Source: Bacteroidota bacterium
Lineage (GTDB): Bacteria; Bacteroidota; Bacteroidia; Bacteroidales; VadinHA17
Assembly: GCA_012838685.1 (NCBI GenBank)
Contig: DUOU01000185.1
Coordinates: 1 to 6,389 of the forward strand
Direction: 5' to 3'
DNA length: 6,389 bases
Each line of letters begins with the position of its first letter. Within the stretch, counting starts at the first letter, position 1. The notes under the pieces are model-generated. The model did no database searches and was not told the origin of the DNA. It saw only the letters and a program-made list of their open reading frames with translations. The position numbers and the translations under genes were made by a program. Of the stretch, positions 1 to 5,874 are shown piece after piece.

Positions 1-898
1 GAGCGATGCCGATGGCAGGTTCAATTTTTTTATTGGGGAAAAGGGCGTTCTTAACGTTGTTATTTCTCCCGTATCGGAATCTATAACGGATTACTATGTT
101 GAACTTACCGATCCTTTTGAGCTGTCGGTTCCCGAAAATTTATATTCTCCTGTCTATATCGATACCGCGAAGCTTGAAGAGCTTAATGAGGCGATCATAG
201 GGATGCAGATCAGAAATATTTACGATCCCTACCTTGGACCCGATTCGGTTGCCCCGGAACAGTATGTTGTCAATAATTTTTATGGGGAACCTGACAATAC
301 TGTCTATCTGAGCGATTATATCGAGTTGACAACTCTTAGGGAGGTTGTGAAGGAGATTGTTCCGGGAGTGTGGACACAAAGAAGGAACAAGCAGTTAAGC
401 CTTAAACTGCTCAACAAATATCCAACGGGCGCTTTTTACAAATCACCCATGGTGCTGTTCGATGGTGTTCCCGTAAGGGATATTGATGAGGTGCTTCATG
501 TTCGGGCTTCAGAAATAGAGAGGATAGACATTTTCAATACCCGTTATTTCGTATCCGATATCATCATGGAAGGGATTGTCCATTTTATCTCCAAAAAGGG
601 GGATATGAGCATGATGGAATATGATAAATCAATTTTCAGGCAACTCTACAACTCGGTGGATAACAGTAAGCTCTATTATCCCGAATATTCCACTGCCGAA
701 CTCAAGGCCGGAAGGATACCCGATTATCGCAATACTTTGTACTGGGATCCTTTTATAACGGCCAACGGCAGTGGAGAGGCTGTCGTGGATTTCTATACAG
801 CCGACGAAGAGGGGGATTACACGGTAATAGTTGAAGGGTTTTCAAAAGATGGCCTCTATTTTAGGGATACGGCCGGCTTTAAAGTTACCAGAAGGTAA
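1..898 (+). CDS. Surface protein with TonB-plug-like domain and C-terminal beta domain (5' end missing)
   Basis: The frame is open from base 2 to the TAA at 896-898, which is followed at once by a second in-frame TAA, so about 298 C-terminal residues are visible and the start lies left of the window. The first ATG in frame (203) is not the true start, because the protein-like reading continues upstream with a DADGRF stretch typical of carboxypeptidase-regulatory or macroglobulin-like beta domains. Around 433-605 the product resembles a SusC-type TonB plug: SPMVLFDGVPVRD, then EIERIDIF, then a weakened GIVHFISKKG in place of the usual GVI-ITTKKG. The last 70 or so residues (DYRNTLYWDPFI, then FYTADEEGDYTVIVEGFSKDG) resemble the C-terminal beta domain of large Bacteroidota plug-bearing surface proteins. 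No beta-barrel follows the plug, so this is not a transporter. It is probably exported, but the signal peptide is out of view. Its function is unknown; a scaffold or binding role near TonB receptors is inference. Confidence 0.8.
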   Translation, partial: SDADGRFNFFIGEKGVLNVVISPVSESITDYYVELTDPFELSVPENLYSPVYIDTAKLEELNEAIIGMQIRNIYDPYLGPDSVAPEQYVVNNFYGEPDNTVYLSDYIELTTLREVVKEIVPGVWTQRRNKQLSLKLLNKYPTGAFYKSPMVLFDGVPVRDIDEVLHVRASEIERIDIFNTRYFVSDIIMEGIVHFISKKGDMSMMEYDKSIFRQLYNSVDNSKLYYPEYSTAELKAGRIPDYRNTLYWDPFITANGSGEAVVDFYTADEEGDYTVIVEGFSKDGLYFRDTAGFKVTRR

Positions 899-905
899 TA
901 AACGG

Positions 906-1541
906 CTAATTATCTGATTCGGGTTTAACGGCTATAAAGTAGGCAACTTTTTTGTCCGCGTCGTCCCACGTATATATCTCTCTCTTGCCATGTTCATGGT
1001 AAAAGTCGATCAACCCGAAGTCGCCCGCGCAAACCGTGGTATGTACGAACAACAATGAGGCCATGGAGAACTTCCATATCCCGGGAAGAGACAATATCAG
1101 GGTTGTCAAAGCCAACGTTAATATTATAAACGGAGCCAAAGCTATAGAAATGAACTCTTTTTTGTTGATGACCTCCCTGTGTGCCGTGACATAAAACATG
1201 AACTGCTTGATGTCGGCTCCCACCCTTATATTTTTGGCTCCAACAATCAACATGGGAACAATATGCAGTATTTCATGAACGGGGATAAGCAGCAATGGCA
1301 GAACAACGAACCCCAGCAAAGTGTGGCCTAAAATGGTCATTATGGCCGTACCTTCGGGCAATGTGAGCAAGAAAACAACCGATAACGCCAGGGTCACAAC
1401 GCAAGAAGCCCAAAATATAAACATGGGAAGAGTTTTGTTTCGCATACGGGAGATTACGAAAGAGGCAATTTCACTGTATGGCAACTCCAGCAGTTTTTCG
1501 AACCCGGACTCATCAGAAATTTCTTCCACTGTGACTCTCAT
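906..1541 (-). CDS. DUF3267-type putative membrane zinc metallopeptidase
   Basis: The 211-residue product has a cytosolic-looking N-terminus (1-37), a hydrophobic helix (about 39-60), a second helix (about 66-88) running into HEILH (residues 89-93), and two more hydrophobic segments (about 130-150 and 155-172). HExxH at the end of a membrane helix is the zinc-binding and catalytic motif of the DUF3267 family of putative zincins, which resemble site-2 proteases in layout. The CAGDFGLIDF stretch (171-180) probably supplies the acidic third ligand, with D174 the best candidate. The length fits the family. ATG at 1539-1541 is the first good start, with no Shine-Dalgarno site, as usual in Bacteroidota. 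The gene stands alone on the minus strand between two plus-strand plug-bearing genes, and its TAG stop lies 7 bp from the upstream gene's stop. A 9-bp inverted repeat lies 20-46 bp upstream of the start. The substrate is unknown and protease activity is inferred from the motif. Confidence 0.85.
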   Translation of the reverse strand: MRVTVEEISDESGFEKLLELPYSEIASFVISRMRNKTLPMFIFWASCVVTLALSVVFLLTLPEGTAIMTILGHTLLGFVVLPLLLIPVHEILHIVPMLIVGAKNIRVGADIKQFMFYVTAHREVINKKEFISIALAPFIILTLALTTLILSLPGIWKFSMASLLFVHTTVCAGDFGLIDFYHEHGKREIYTWDDADKKVAYFIAVKPESDN

Positions 1542-1560
1542 ACCGCGAAGATAGCGAATA

Positions 1561-1587
1561 ATATTGGCACTGTTTTGATGCCAATAT
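1561..1587. promoter_or_regulatory. Perfect 9-bp inverted repeat upstream of the DUF3267 gene (possible operator or leader hairpin)
   Basis: ATATTGGCA (1561-1569) and TGCCAATAT (1579-1587) are exact inverted copies separated by nine bases. The element sits 20-46 bp upstream of the minus-strand start at 1541. The half-site spacing would suit a dimeric regulator; as RNA it would make a 9-bp hairpin in the 5' leader. No T-run follows on either strand, so a terminator is unlikely. Confidence 0.45.
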
Positions 1588-1647
1588 ATACCTTTTAAAT
1601 TCAGAGATTACTTTGAAGATATGATTAATTATAGTTAATTGATATTC

Positions 1648-1682
1648 AATTAATTAATTAATTAATTAATTAATTAATTAAT
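1648..1682. repeat. Tetranucleotide microsatellite (AATT), 8.75 copies
   Basis: An uninterrupted run of AATT units covers 35 bp. It is flanked on the left (1621-1647) by imperfect copies such as ATTAATTATAGTTAATT. It lies almost midway between the divergent starts at 1541 and 1779, about 100 bp from each. The unit is self-complementary, so the tract can pair with itself and is prone to slippage. Confidence 0.95.
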
Positions 1683-1685
1683 CTG

Positions 1686-1716
1686 TTCATTTACTTAAAA
1701 TTTTTTACTAACTTGG
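1686..1716 (+). promoter_or_regulatory. Weak candidate promoter for the DUF4249 gene
   Basis: TAACTTGG (1709-1716) matches the Bacteroidota -7 consensus TAnnTTTG with one mismatch. Twenty bases upstream is TTC (1686-1688) where TTG is expected. If real, the AATT microsatellite ends just three bases upstream of the -33 element. The match is weak and unconfirmed. Confidence 0.22.
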
Positions 1717-1725
1717 CGTTAATTT

Positions 1726-1788
1726 ATGGGCAGGTGTTGTTCCTTATGGAAAAAAGTTTGTCGCTAAAAAAAAGTTGAATGGGCAGGT
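1726..1788 (+). repeat. 10-bp direct repeat ATGGGCAGGT (1726-1735 and 1779-1788)
   Basis: The first ten bases of the DUF4249 coding sequence are repeated exactly 53 bp upstream, and both copies are followed by similar TTGTT-containing sequence. The upstream copy opens a 13-codon frame (MGRCCSLWKKVCR, stop TAA at 1765-1767) that ends 11 bp before the real start. It may be a small duplication, a leader peptide or chance. Confidence 0.5.
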
Positions 1789-2990
1789 TTGTTGTGATTA
1801 TATCCCGGTGGCGGCACAAATTGATTCTATTTGTCTTTTTGGCTGTTATTTGCGTGGATTGCATCGATCCGTATTACTACGATATTGATGGATTGGAACC
1901 GATGATGGTTGTTGATGCGCTGATAACCGACGAGGATGCTCCCAATTATGTAAAACTTTCATGGGCACCGCCATTATCGGGGTGGTTAGATAAAGTTCAT
2001 GGCGCGACTGTTGTAATTTCAGACGATTCCGGCAATAGTGTTACGCTGGAAGAGAAGTTGTGGGGAGAGTATTGGACCGATCCAACCACGTTCAGGGGAG
2101 AGGTTGGGGAAAGTTATACCTTAAGTATCACCACTTTTGATGGTGATAAATACCAGTCTACCCCTTGTCTGATGTACCCTGTAGAGGAGATAGACTCGTT
2201 ATATTATTCCTATTGCGAGTCCGTTCCGGAAGGCTATCTGGATTACTACAAAGGGGTAAGGGTTTATGCCGAGGCCCCATCGGAAAGCGTTTCAGGCTTC
2301 AGGAGATGGGGCTATGATGAATGGTGGAAATTCAGGGTGCCATATCCCTCTATAGTCCAATATACAGGTAATAATACTGTTATTGATATTGAACCGAAAA
2401 ATGAAGTGTGTTGGAGGCACGTTGCTTCATCGGACATATTAACTTATGCGGAAATTTCCACTGACAATAACATGCTAAATTATCCCATTACTTTTCTTCC
2501 GTCGGAATTATCGAACAGGTTTCAGTTCCAATATTATATAGAAGTAAAACAATTATCGATATCCAGGGAGGAGTATGAGTTTTGGAACGCCATGAAGATA
2601 TTGAGCGAAACAGGTGGCGATATATTCGACCGACAACCTTATTCGGTAGTGGGCAATGTTAAAAACCTTAACAACCCCTCCAAAAACGCGTTAGGTTATT
2701 TCCAGGTTTCCTCCGTAAGCAGGAAACATATATACATAACTAAAGAGGATATAGCGGATCTGGGTCTTTTGCCCTTTGAATACGAATGTGATCTGTTTTA
2801 TGCCTCTCCAAGTAATTTTTTTGATTTGCCTACAACAGTTGATTATATGTACTATTGGGGTGTTAATCACGGTTATACCTTATATTCGTATACTGGAAGG
2901 GGAATGGCTTTTGTTTTACCTTTTTGTGCCGATTGTACGGTAAGCGGTCAATTGGATGCGCCTGATTTCTGGGTTGAATTGGCCAATTAA
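1779..2990 (+). CDS. DUF4249 domain-containing exported protein
   Basis: The 403-residue product begins with a basic, hydrophobic export signal (residues 1-24) followed by C25 and C28 and then IDPYYYDID, the usual position of the lipid-anchored cysteine in this family. Family hallmarks follow in order: MVVDALITDEDAPNYVKLS (about 43-61), GATVVISDDSGN, GEVGESYTLSITTFDGDKY, PVEEIDSLYY, and near the end CADC (383-386) with PDFW (395-398). The length is normal and the gene looks intact. DUF4249 proteins are found in Bacteroidota, mostly encoded next to TonB-dependent receptors; their molecular role is not established, and a surface or periplasmic partner role is inferred from context. The ATG at 1779 is fixed by an in-frame TGA directly before it. 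The gene ends in three in-frame TAA codons. The next gene starts 53 bp downstream on the same strand, so co-transcription is likely. The lipobox is atypical (D at -1 of C28), so lipidation is uncertain. Confidence 0.9.
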   Translation: MGRFVVIISRWRHKLILFVFLAVICVDCIDPYYYDIDGLEPMMVVDALITDEDAPNYVKLSWAPPLSGWLDKVHGATVVISDDSGNSVTLEEKLWGEYWTDPTTFRGEVGESYTLSITTFDGDKYQSTPCLMYPVEEIDSLYYSYCESVPEGYLDYYKGVRVYAEAPSESVSGFRRWGYDEWWKFRVPYPSIVQYTGNNTVIDIEPKNEVCWRHVASSDILTYAEISTDNNMLNYPITFLPSELSNRFQFQYYIEVKQLSISREEYEFWNAMKILSETGGDIFDRQPYSVVGNVKNLNNPSKNALGYFQVSSVSRKHIYITKEDIADLGLLPFEYECDLFYASPSNFFDLPTTVDYMYYWGVNHGYTLYSYTGRGMAFVLPFCADCTVSGQLDAPDFWVELAN

Positions 2991-3043
2991 TAATAAATTG
3001 GATTTAGATTTAAAACATCAAAAATCAATAAAAAACGATTGAG

Positions 3044-3724
3044 ATGAAAGCAATTAAAGTTGACCTGTTCCGCAAGATTCTTGTATCTATGAGTTTAATC
3101 TTGATTTGCCATTCAGCGAACGGCCAAACCAGGGTTGTTAATGGGGTGGTTACTATGTTCCATGATGTACCTGTGGTCAATGCCGAGATAACAGCGAAAA
3201 AATCTCGCTATGAAACCTATTCCATGGAAGACGGAAGCTTTTCCATTGAATGTAACAATAGGGATGTGCTGATGATAAGGGGGGTGCTTTTTGAAACCAA
3301 GAAAGTGAAGGTCAGAAAAAGAACGGATAACCTTGTTGTAAACGTTAAGTTTGTCTCATCTCCCGAAAATATTGAAATAGCTATGGGTTACGGGGCATAT
3401 GTTGATGAGGCCAACAAGCTTCACTCTGCTTCCCATGCCGAGAATAAAAGCGGTTATTGCCAATACTCAAATATGAACGATTGTCTTAGAGCGAATGTTC
3501 CGGGTCTTGATTTCACCAAGGGGTCTCCCTATTTTAGCGATAACGGTACGGGCCAGTATCCTCTTGTTGTAGTTGATGGGGTAAACCACCATATCAATAT
3601 ATTGAATTTTATGTCTCCTTGTGACGTTGTAAGTATTGACGTGGTTAGACATCAGGGAACCGCCCTTTACGGTGTTCAGGCTCCCGGAGGGGTAATAATC
3701 TTGACAACAAAAGGAAATAATTAA
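3044..3724 (+). CDS. SusC-like N-terminal domain plus TonB plug, without beta-barrel
   Basis: The 226-residue product has a signal peptide (1-27, likely cut after SANG), a carboxypeptidase-regulatory-like beta-sandwich (about 30-105: VVNGVVTMFHDVPVVNAEI, then SMEDGSFSI), a MGYG turn (114-117) equal to the VVVGYG of SusC proteins, and a plug domain (about 125-224: NDCLRANVPGLDF, PLVVVDGVNH, DVVSIDVVRHQGTALYG, GGVIILTTKG). It stops where a SusC receptor would enter its beta-barrel, so about three quarters of a normal SusC is absent. The TAA at 3722-3724 directly follows the conserved TTKG, and a serpin gene begins its 3' end 6 bp later on the other strand, so no barrel remnant follows. The usual RIRG strand of the plug is not recognisable. 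It is preceded by the DUF4249 gene, and the pair copies the common receptor plus DUF4249 pairing. It is expected to be periplasmic or surface-exposed and cannot transport alone. Stable short paralogue and truncated receptor are both possible. Confidence 0.85.
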   Translation: MKAIKVDLFRKILVSMSLILICHSANGQTRVVNGVVTMFHDVPVVNAEITAKKSRYETYSMEDGSFSIECNNRDVLMIRGVLFETKKVKVRKRTDNLVVNVKFVSSPENIEIAMGYGAYVDEANKLHSASHAENKSGYCQYSNMNDCLRANVPGLDFTKGSPYFSDNGTGQYPLVVVDGVNHHINILNFMSPCDVVSIDVVRHQGTALYGVQAPGGVIILTTKGNN

Positions 3725-3726
3725 AA

Positions 3727-3739
3727 CCGATCAGCTCGG
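3727..3739 (-). terminator. Weak terminator-like hairpin at the serpin stop codon
   Basis: On the minus strand CCGA and TCGG can pair around a five-base loop that contains the serpin TGA stop, and the next bases read TTTTAATTATTT. The stem has only four pairs, so this is a poor intrinsic terminator, but it is the only candidate in the 6-bp gap between the convergent genes. Confidence 0.22.
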
Positions 3740-4972
3740 GTCTCCCACTTTGCCCATGAAAATAACGGTGTTGGTGGTCACTTCGCGGATCACGTAGAGG
3801 AAGGGATGGTCGGCGTTGAAGGTGTATGGTTGCGGTGTTGAGGGCATTGATGTAAAGCACATTCCCGCGATCGTCGCCGCTGCCGCCTTTGTCCCTTTTT
3901 CTTCGGTCTCGATATATGAGTTATGTTGGACAAATCCGATACAAAGCGGTTCGGTTTCGGTCATATTCGAGAAATCGGCCATATCGCTGAAAGCTATTCC
4001 CATACCCATATCCGACAGAATATCCTTAAGCTGTTTTTCGTATCCGTACTTAAAACGGGGAAGCAGTACCGTTACTTCATGGTTCGCTGCCTGTTCCGCC
4101 CATCTGTTGAAGTTTTCGCCGGTAAATGTCGAAATCATATTTTCGAGTTCGTTATTGCTGTGTGGCAGTATTATATCCATAACGAAGTTTCCCCTGCCAT
4201 AGGGAAGTTCCAGCATCGCGAACTCATCGCCAACATAGAGGTCGAAGTTTTCGGTTTGAGTCATCATAGGGACCTCAACTGAGTTGCCATCGGTCAAATA
4301 AAATGGTTCGTCGGTTGTATTCTTTTTATCAAAACCTGAGTACCATTCTCCCTCGAAACATATCGCATTGATCAGCAGCAATCTCAAGTCGGTGCTCAAC
4401 TCCCGCAACATATCCTTGATCATTCCGTTGGTCTCCTCCTCTATCCAGCCGTTTATCTCGTCGATTGATGCCTGACTGATGGTGAACTCACCTGTCTCGG
4501 CGTCGTAATAGTCGCCCAACCTCTGGACAAAACCGGGCAGCACATCGAACCCCTCCATCACCCAGACTGAGTTGGCTATGTTGATATCTACCTTGTCGTC
4601 CACGCTCAGAAGGGCCTCTGTAAGCGTTGAAAAAGAGCTGTTGATGTCGTCAACCGACAATTCGGCCATGCTCAGTGCGCTTTTCATCGCTGTCAGTGTC
4701 TCATTAGCGGCTCCATTGAGGGTCATCGACAGAGCGTACGATATGCTTAGAGGCGATATCATGAAGTTCTTGCCGGCCTCTTCGCCGCTGTTCACCCTCG
4801 CGAAAATATCGAAAGCGAAATTGTTGGAGGATTCGACTACCACCAGTTGTTTGGCGTTGAGTTTTATCTTGACAGGATCCAGGGCGCCCCGCCTGTTGTT
4901 ATCCTCTTTTGAACATCCGGTTATAGTTATCGCCAGGGCGACAAACATGCAAAGTATGGTCTTTTGTCTCAT
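3731..4972 (-). CDS. Lipoprotein serpin (serine/cysteine protease inhibitor)
   Basis: The 413-residue product starts with a lipoprotein signal ending in ITGC (lipidated C20) and continues as a full-length serpin. Family motifs appear in order: NFMISPLSISYALSMTLNGA, INGWIEEETNGMIKDML, LLINAICFEGEWYSGF with a following T-F segment, MLELPYG, VLLPRFKYGYEKQLKDIL, then the reactive-centre hinge EKGTKAAAAT (358-367) and FNADHPFLYVIRE (385-397). The small-residue hinge (T at P14, A at P12-P9) is the signature of inhibitory serpins, which trap proteases by inserting the cleaved loop into a beta-sheet. By standard spacing P1 is T374 and P1' S375 in MCFTSMPS; the loop after P1' is about three residues longer than in alpha-1-antitrypsin, so the exact bond is uncertain. 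The protein probably sits on the outer membrane or in the periplasm; Tannerella miropin is a known Bacteroidota serpin. ATG at 4970-4972 gives the signal peptide. The target protease is unknown. Confidence 0.96.
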   Translation of the reverse strand: MRQKTILCMFVALAITITGCSKEDNNRRGALDPVKIKLNAKQLVVVESSNNFAFDIFARVNSGEEAGKNFMISPLSISYALSMTLNGAANETLTAMKSALSMAELSVDDINSSFSTLTEALLSVDDKVDINIANSVWVMEGFDVLPGFVQRLGDYYDAETGEFTISQASIDEINGWIEEETNGMIKDMLRELSTDLRLLLINAICFEGEWYSGFDKKNTTDEPFYLTDGNSVEVPMMTQTENFDLYVGDEFAMLELPYGRGNFVMDIILPHSNNELENMISTFTGENFNRWAEQAANHEVTVLLPRFKYGYEKQLKDILSDMGMGIAFSDMADFSNMTETEPLCIGFVQHNSYIETEEKGTKAAAATIAGMCFTSMPSTPQPYTFNADHPFLYVIREVTTNTVIFMGKVGDPS

Positions 4973-4987
4973 TTTTTTAAGTTTTAT

Positions 4988-5000
4988 GGCGTGAAACGCC
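4988..5000. other. Small GC hairpin in the serpin leader
   Basis: GGCGT and ACGCC form a perfect 5-bp inverted repeat with a GAA centre in an otherwise A/T-rich stretch, 15 bp upstream of the serpin start on the minus strand. It could form a short hairpin in the serpin mRNA leader. The rest of the 215-bp intergenic stretch (4973-5187) holds A/T runs and the promoter of the plus-strand gene; no convincing serpin promoter was found. Confidence 0.35.
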
Positions 5001-5147
5001 CGTTTACTTCATAGACGTATATTAGCTCCAAAAAGTCTCTCAAAAATCAAAAATTTTCACAAAAAATTGGGGTCATTCTGAAAATCAACAATATATAGGG
5101 ATCAATTCCCTATGTTGAGATGGACGATTTTGGCATAGTTTTGGATA

Positions 5148-5178
5148 TTGCCAAGGTGAGAGAATATTGATAGCTTTG
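5148..5178 (+). promoter_or_regulatory. Bacteroidota-type promoter for the DUF4294 gene
   Basis: TTG (5148-5150) and TAGCTTTG (5171-5178) are separated by exactly 20 bp. The second element is a full match to the -7 consensus TAnnTTTG and the spacing is that of the known -33/-7 promoters of this phylum. The -7 element ends only nine bases before the ATG at 5188, so the transcript would have almost no leader. Confidence 0.6.
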
Positions 5179-5187
5179 TGATATAGG

Positions 5188-5874
5188 ATGAAGTTGGAGA
5201 TAGCCATATTACTGCTTTTATTGTTGTCGGTGCCGGCCAACGGACAGGATGGCGGCGGCGCTGTTCCGTCGGCCTTGGCCGGTGGAACATCTACAGAGGA
5301 TGTTGCCGGAGAAAATGATGCTGTCCCGGTGGATACCGGAATGGTCTATCTTCTGAACATTGTGGATCGCGACGGGGAAAGGCTTCCGGAGGTGGAGATA
5401 AAGGAGGTTGTAATTGTAGCTACACCGCGCACGGGGAAAAAAGGGTCAGACGGATTCGAAGCATGGTACGCCGAGCAAACCAGGATGATATATAACATCA
5501 AAAAGGTTTATCCCTACTCGCAGATTATCAAGGAGCGGATGTCGCTCGTAAATGACACCCTTGTGAAGTTGCGAACCGACAGGGAGAGAAGAGCCTATAT
5601 CAAAGAGTTCGAAAAAAGCATTTTCGCGGAGTTTGAGGGGGATGTCCGCAAAATGACCATCACCCAGGGCGAGATACTCCTGAAGCTGATAGACAGGGAG
5701 ACAAAGAACACCTCTTATGAAATTATCAAGGAGTATCGGGGCGGTTTTACGGCCGCTTTCTGGCAGGGTGTGGCCCGTATCTTCGGTACAAACCTTAAGG
5801 CCACTTATGATCCTTTTGGCGAGGATGCCGTGATGGAGATCATTATCAGGGATATTGAAGGGGGGTGGTTGTAG
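5188..5874 (+). CDS. Exported DUF4294 domain-containing protein
   Basis: The 228-residue product has a signal peptide (1-19, IAILLLLLLSVPANG), a low-complexity Gly/Ala/Glu linker (about 20-50), and a DUF4294 domain from about 66 to the end. Family hallmarks are LPEVEIKEVVIVA, NIKKVYPYSQI (where a tyrosine-rich VYPY motif is usual), KEFEKSIFAEFEGDVRKM, TITQGEILLKLIDRET (157-172), EYRGGFTAAFWQGVARIFG (182-200), NLK (202-204) and YDP (207-209). DUF4294 is a conserved Bacteroidota family of unknown function; the dense conserved C-terminal motif suggests a specific binding or structural role in the periplasm, but no catalytic site is evident. The ATG at 5188 is chosen because it opens the signal peptide directly. 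A good promoter lies immediately upstream. The last 29 bp, including the TAG stop, overlap the 3' end of the convergent propeller gene. Length and domain are complete. Confidence 0.92.
   Translation: MKLEIAILLLLLLSVPANGQDGGGAVPSALAGGTSTEDVAGENDAVPVDTGMVYLLNIVDRDGERLPEVEIKEVVIVATPRTGKKGSDGFEAWYAEQTRMIYNIKKVYPYSQIIKERMSLVNDTLVKLRTDRERRAYIKEFEKSIFAEFEGDVRKMTITQGEILLKLIDRETKNTSYEIIKEYRGGFTAAFWQGVARIFGTNLKATYDPFGEDAVMEIIIRDIEGGWL

Noticed and set aside
203..898. ATG at 203 as the start of the first gene
   Set aside because: The upstream frame is open to the edge and encodes a plausible beta-domain with DADGRF; there is no signal peptide at 203.
1321..1554. Plus-strand open frame antisense to the DUF3267 gene
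   Set aside because: It has no signal, domain or promoter, and the opposite strand carries the HExxH membrane protein.
1648..1682. CRISPR array or origin iterons
   Set aside because: The repeat unit is four bases with no spacers, and no DnaA box or replication gene is nearby; it is a simple microsatellite.
3044..3724. Frameshifted SusC pseudogene with its barrel in another frame downstream
   Set aside because: The bases after 3724 encode the serpin on the other strand, and no beta-barrel-like sequence appears in any plus-strand frame.
3816..4282. Plus-strand open frames inside the serpin gene
   Set aside because: They lie antisense to a full-length serpin with every family motif and have no recognisable domain of their own.
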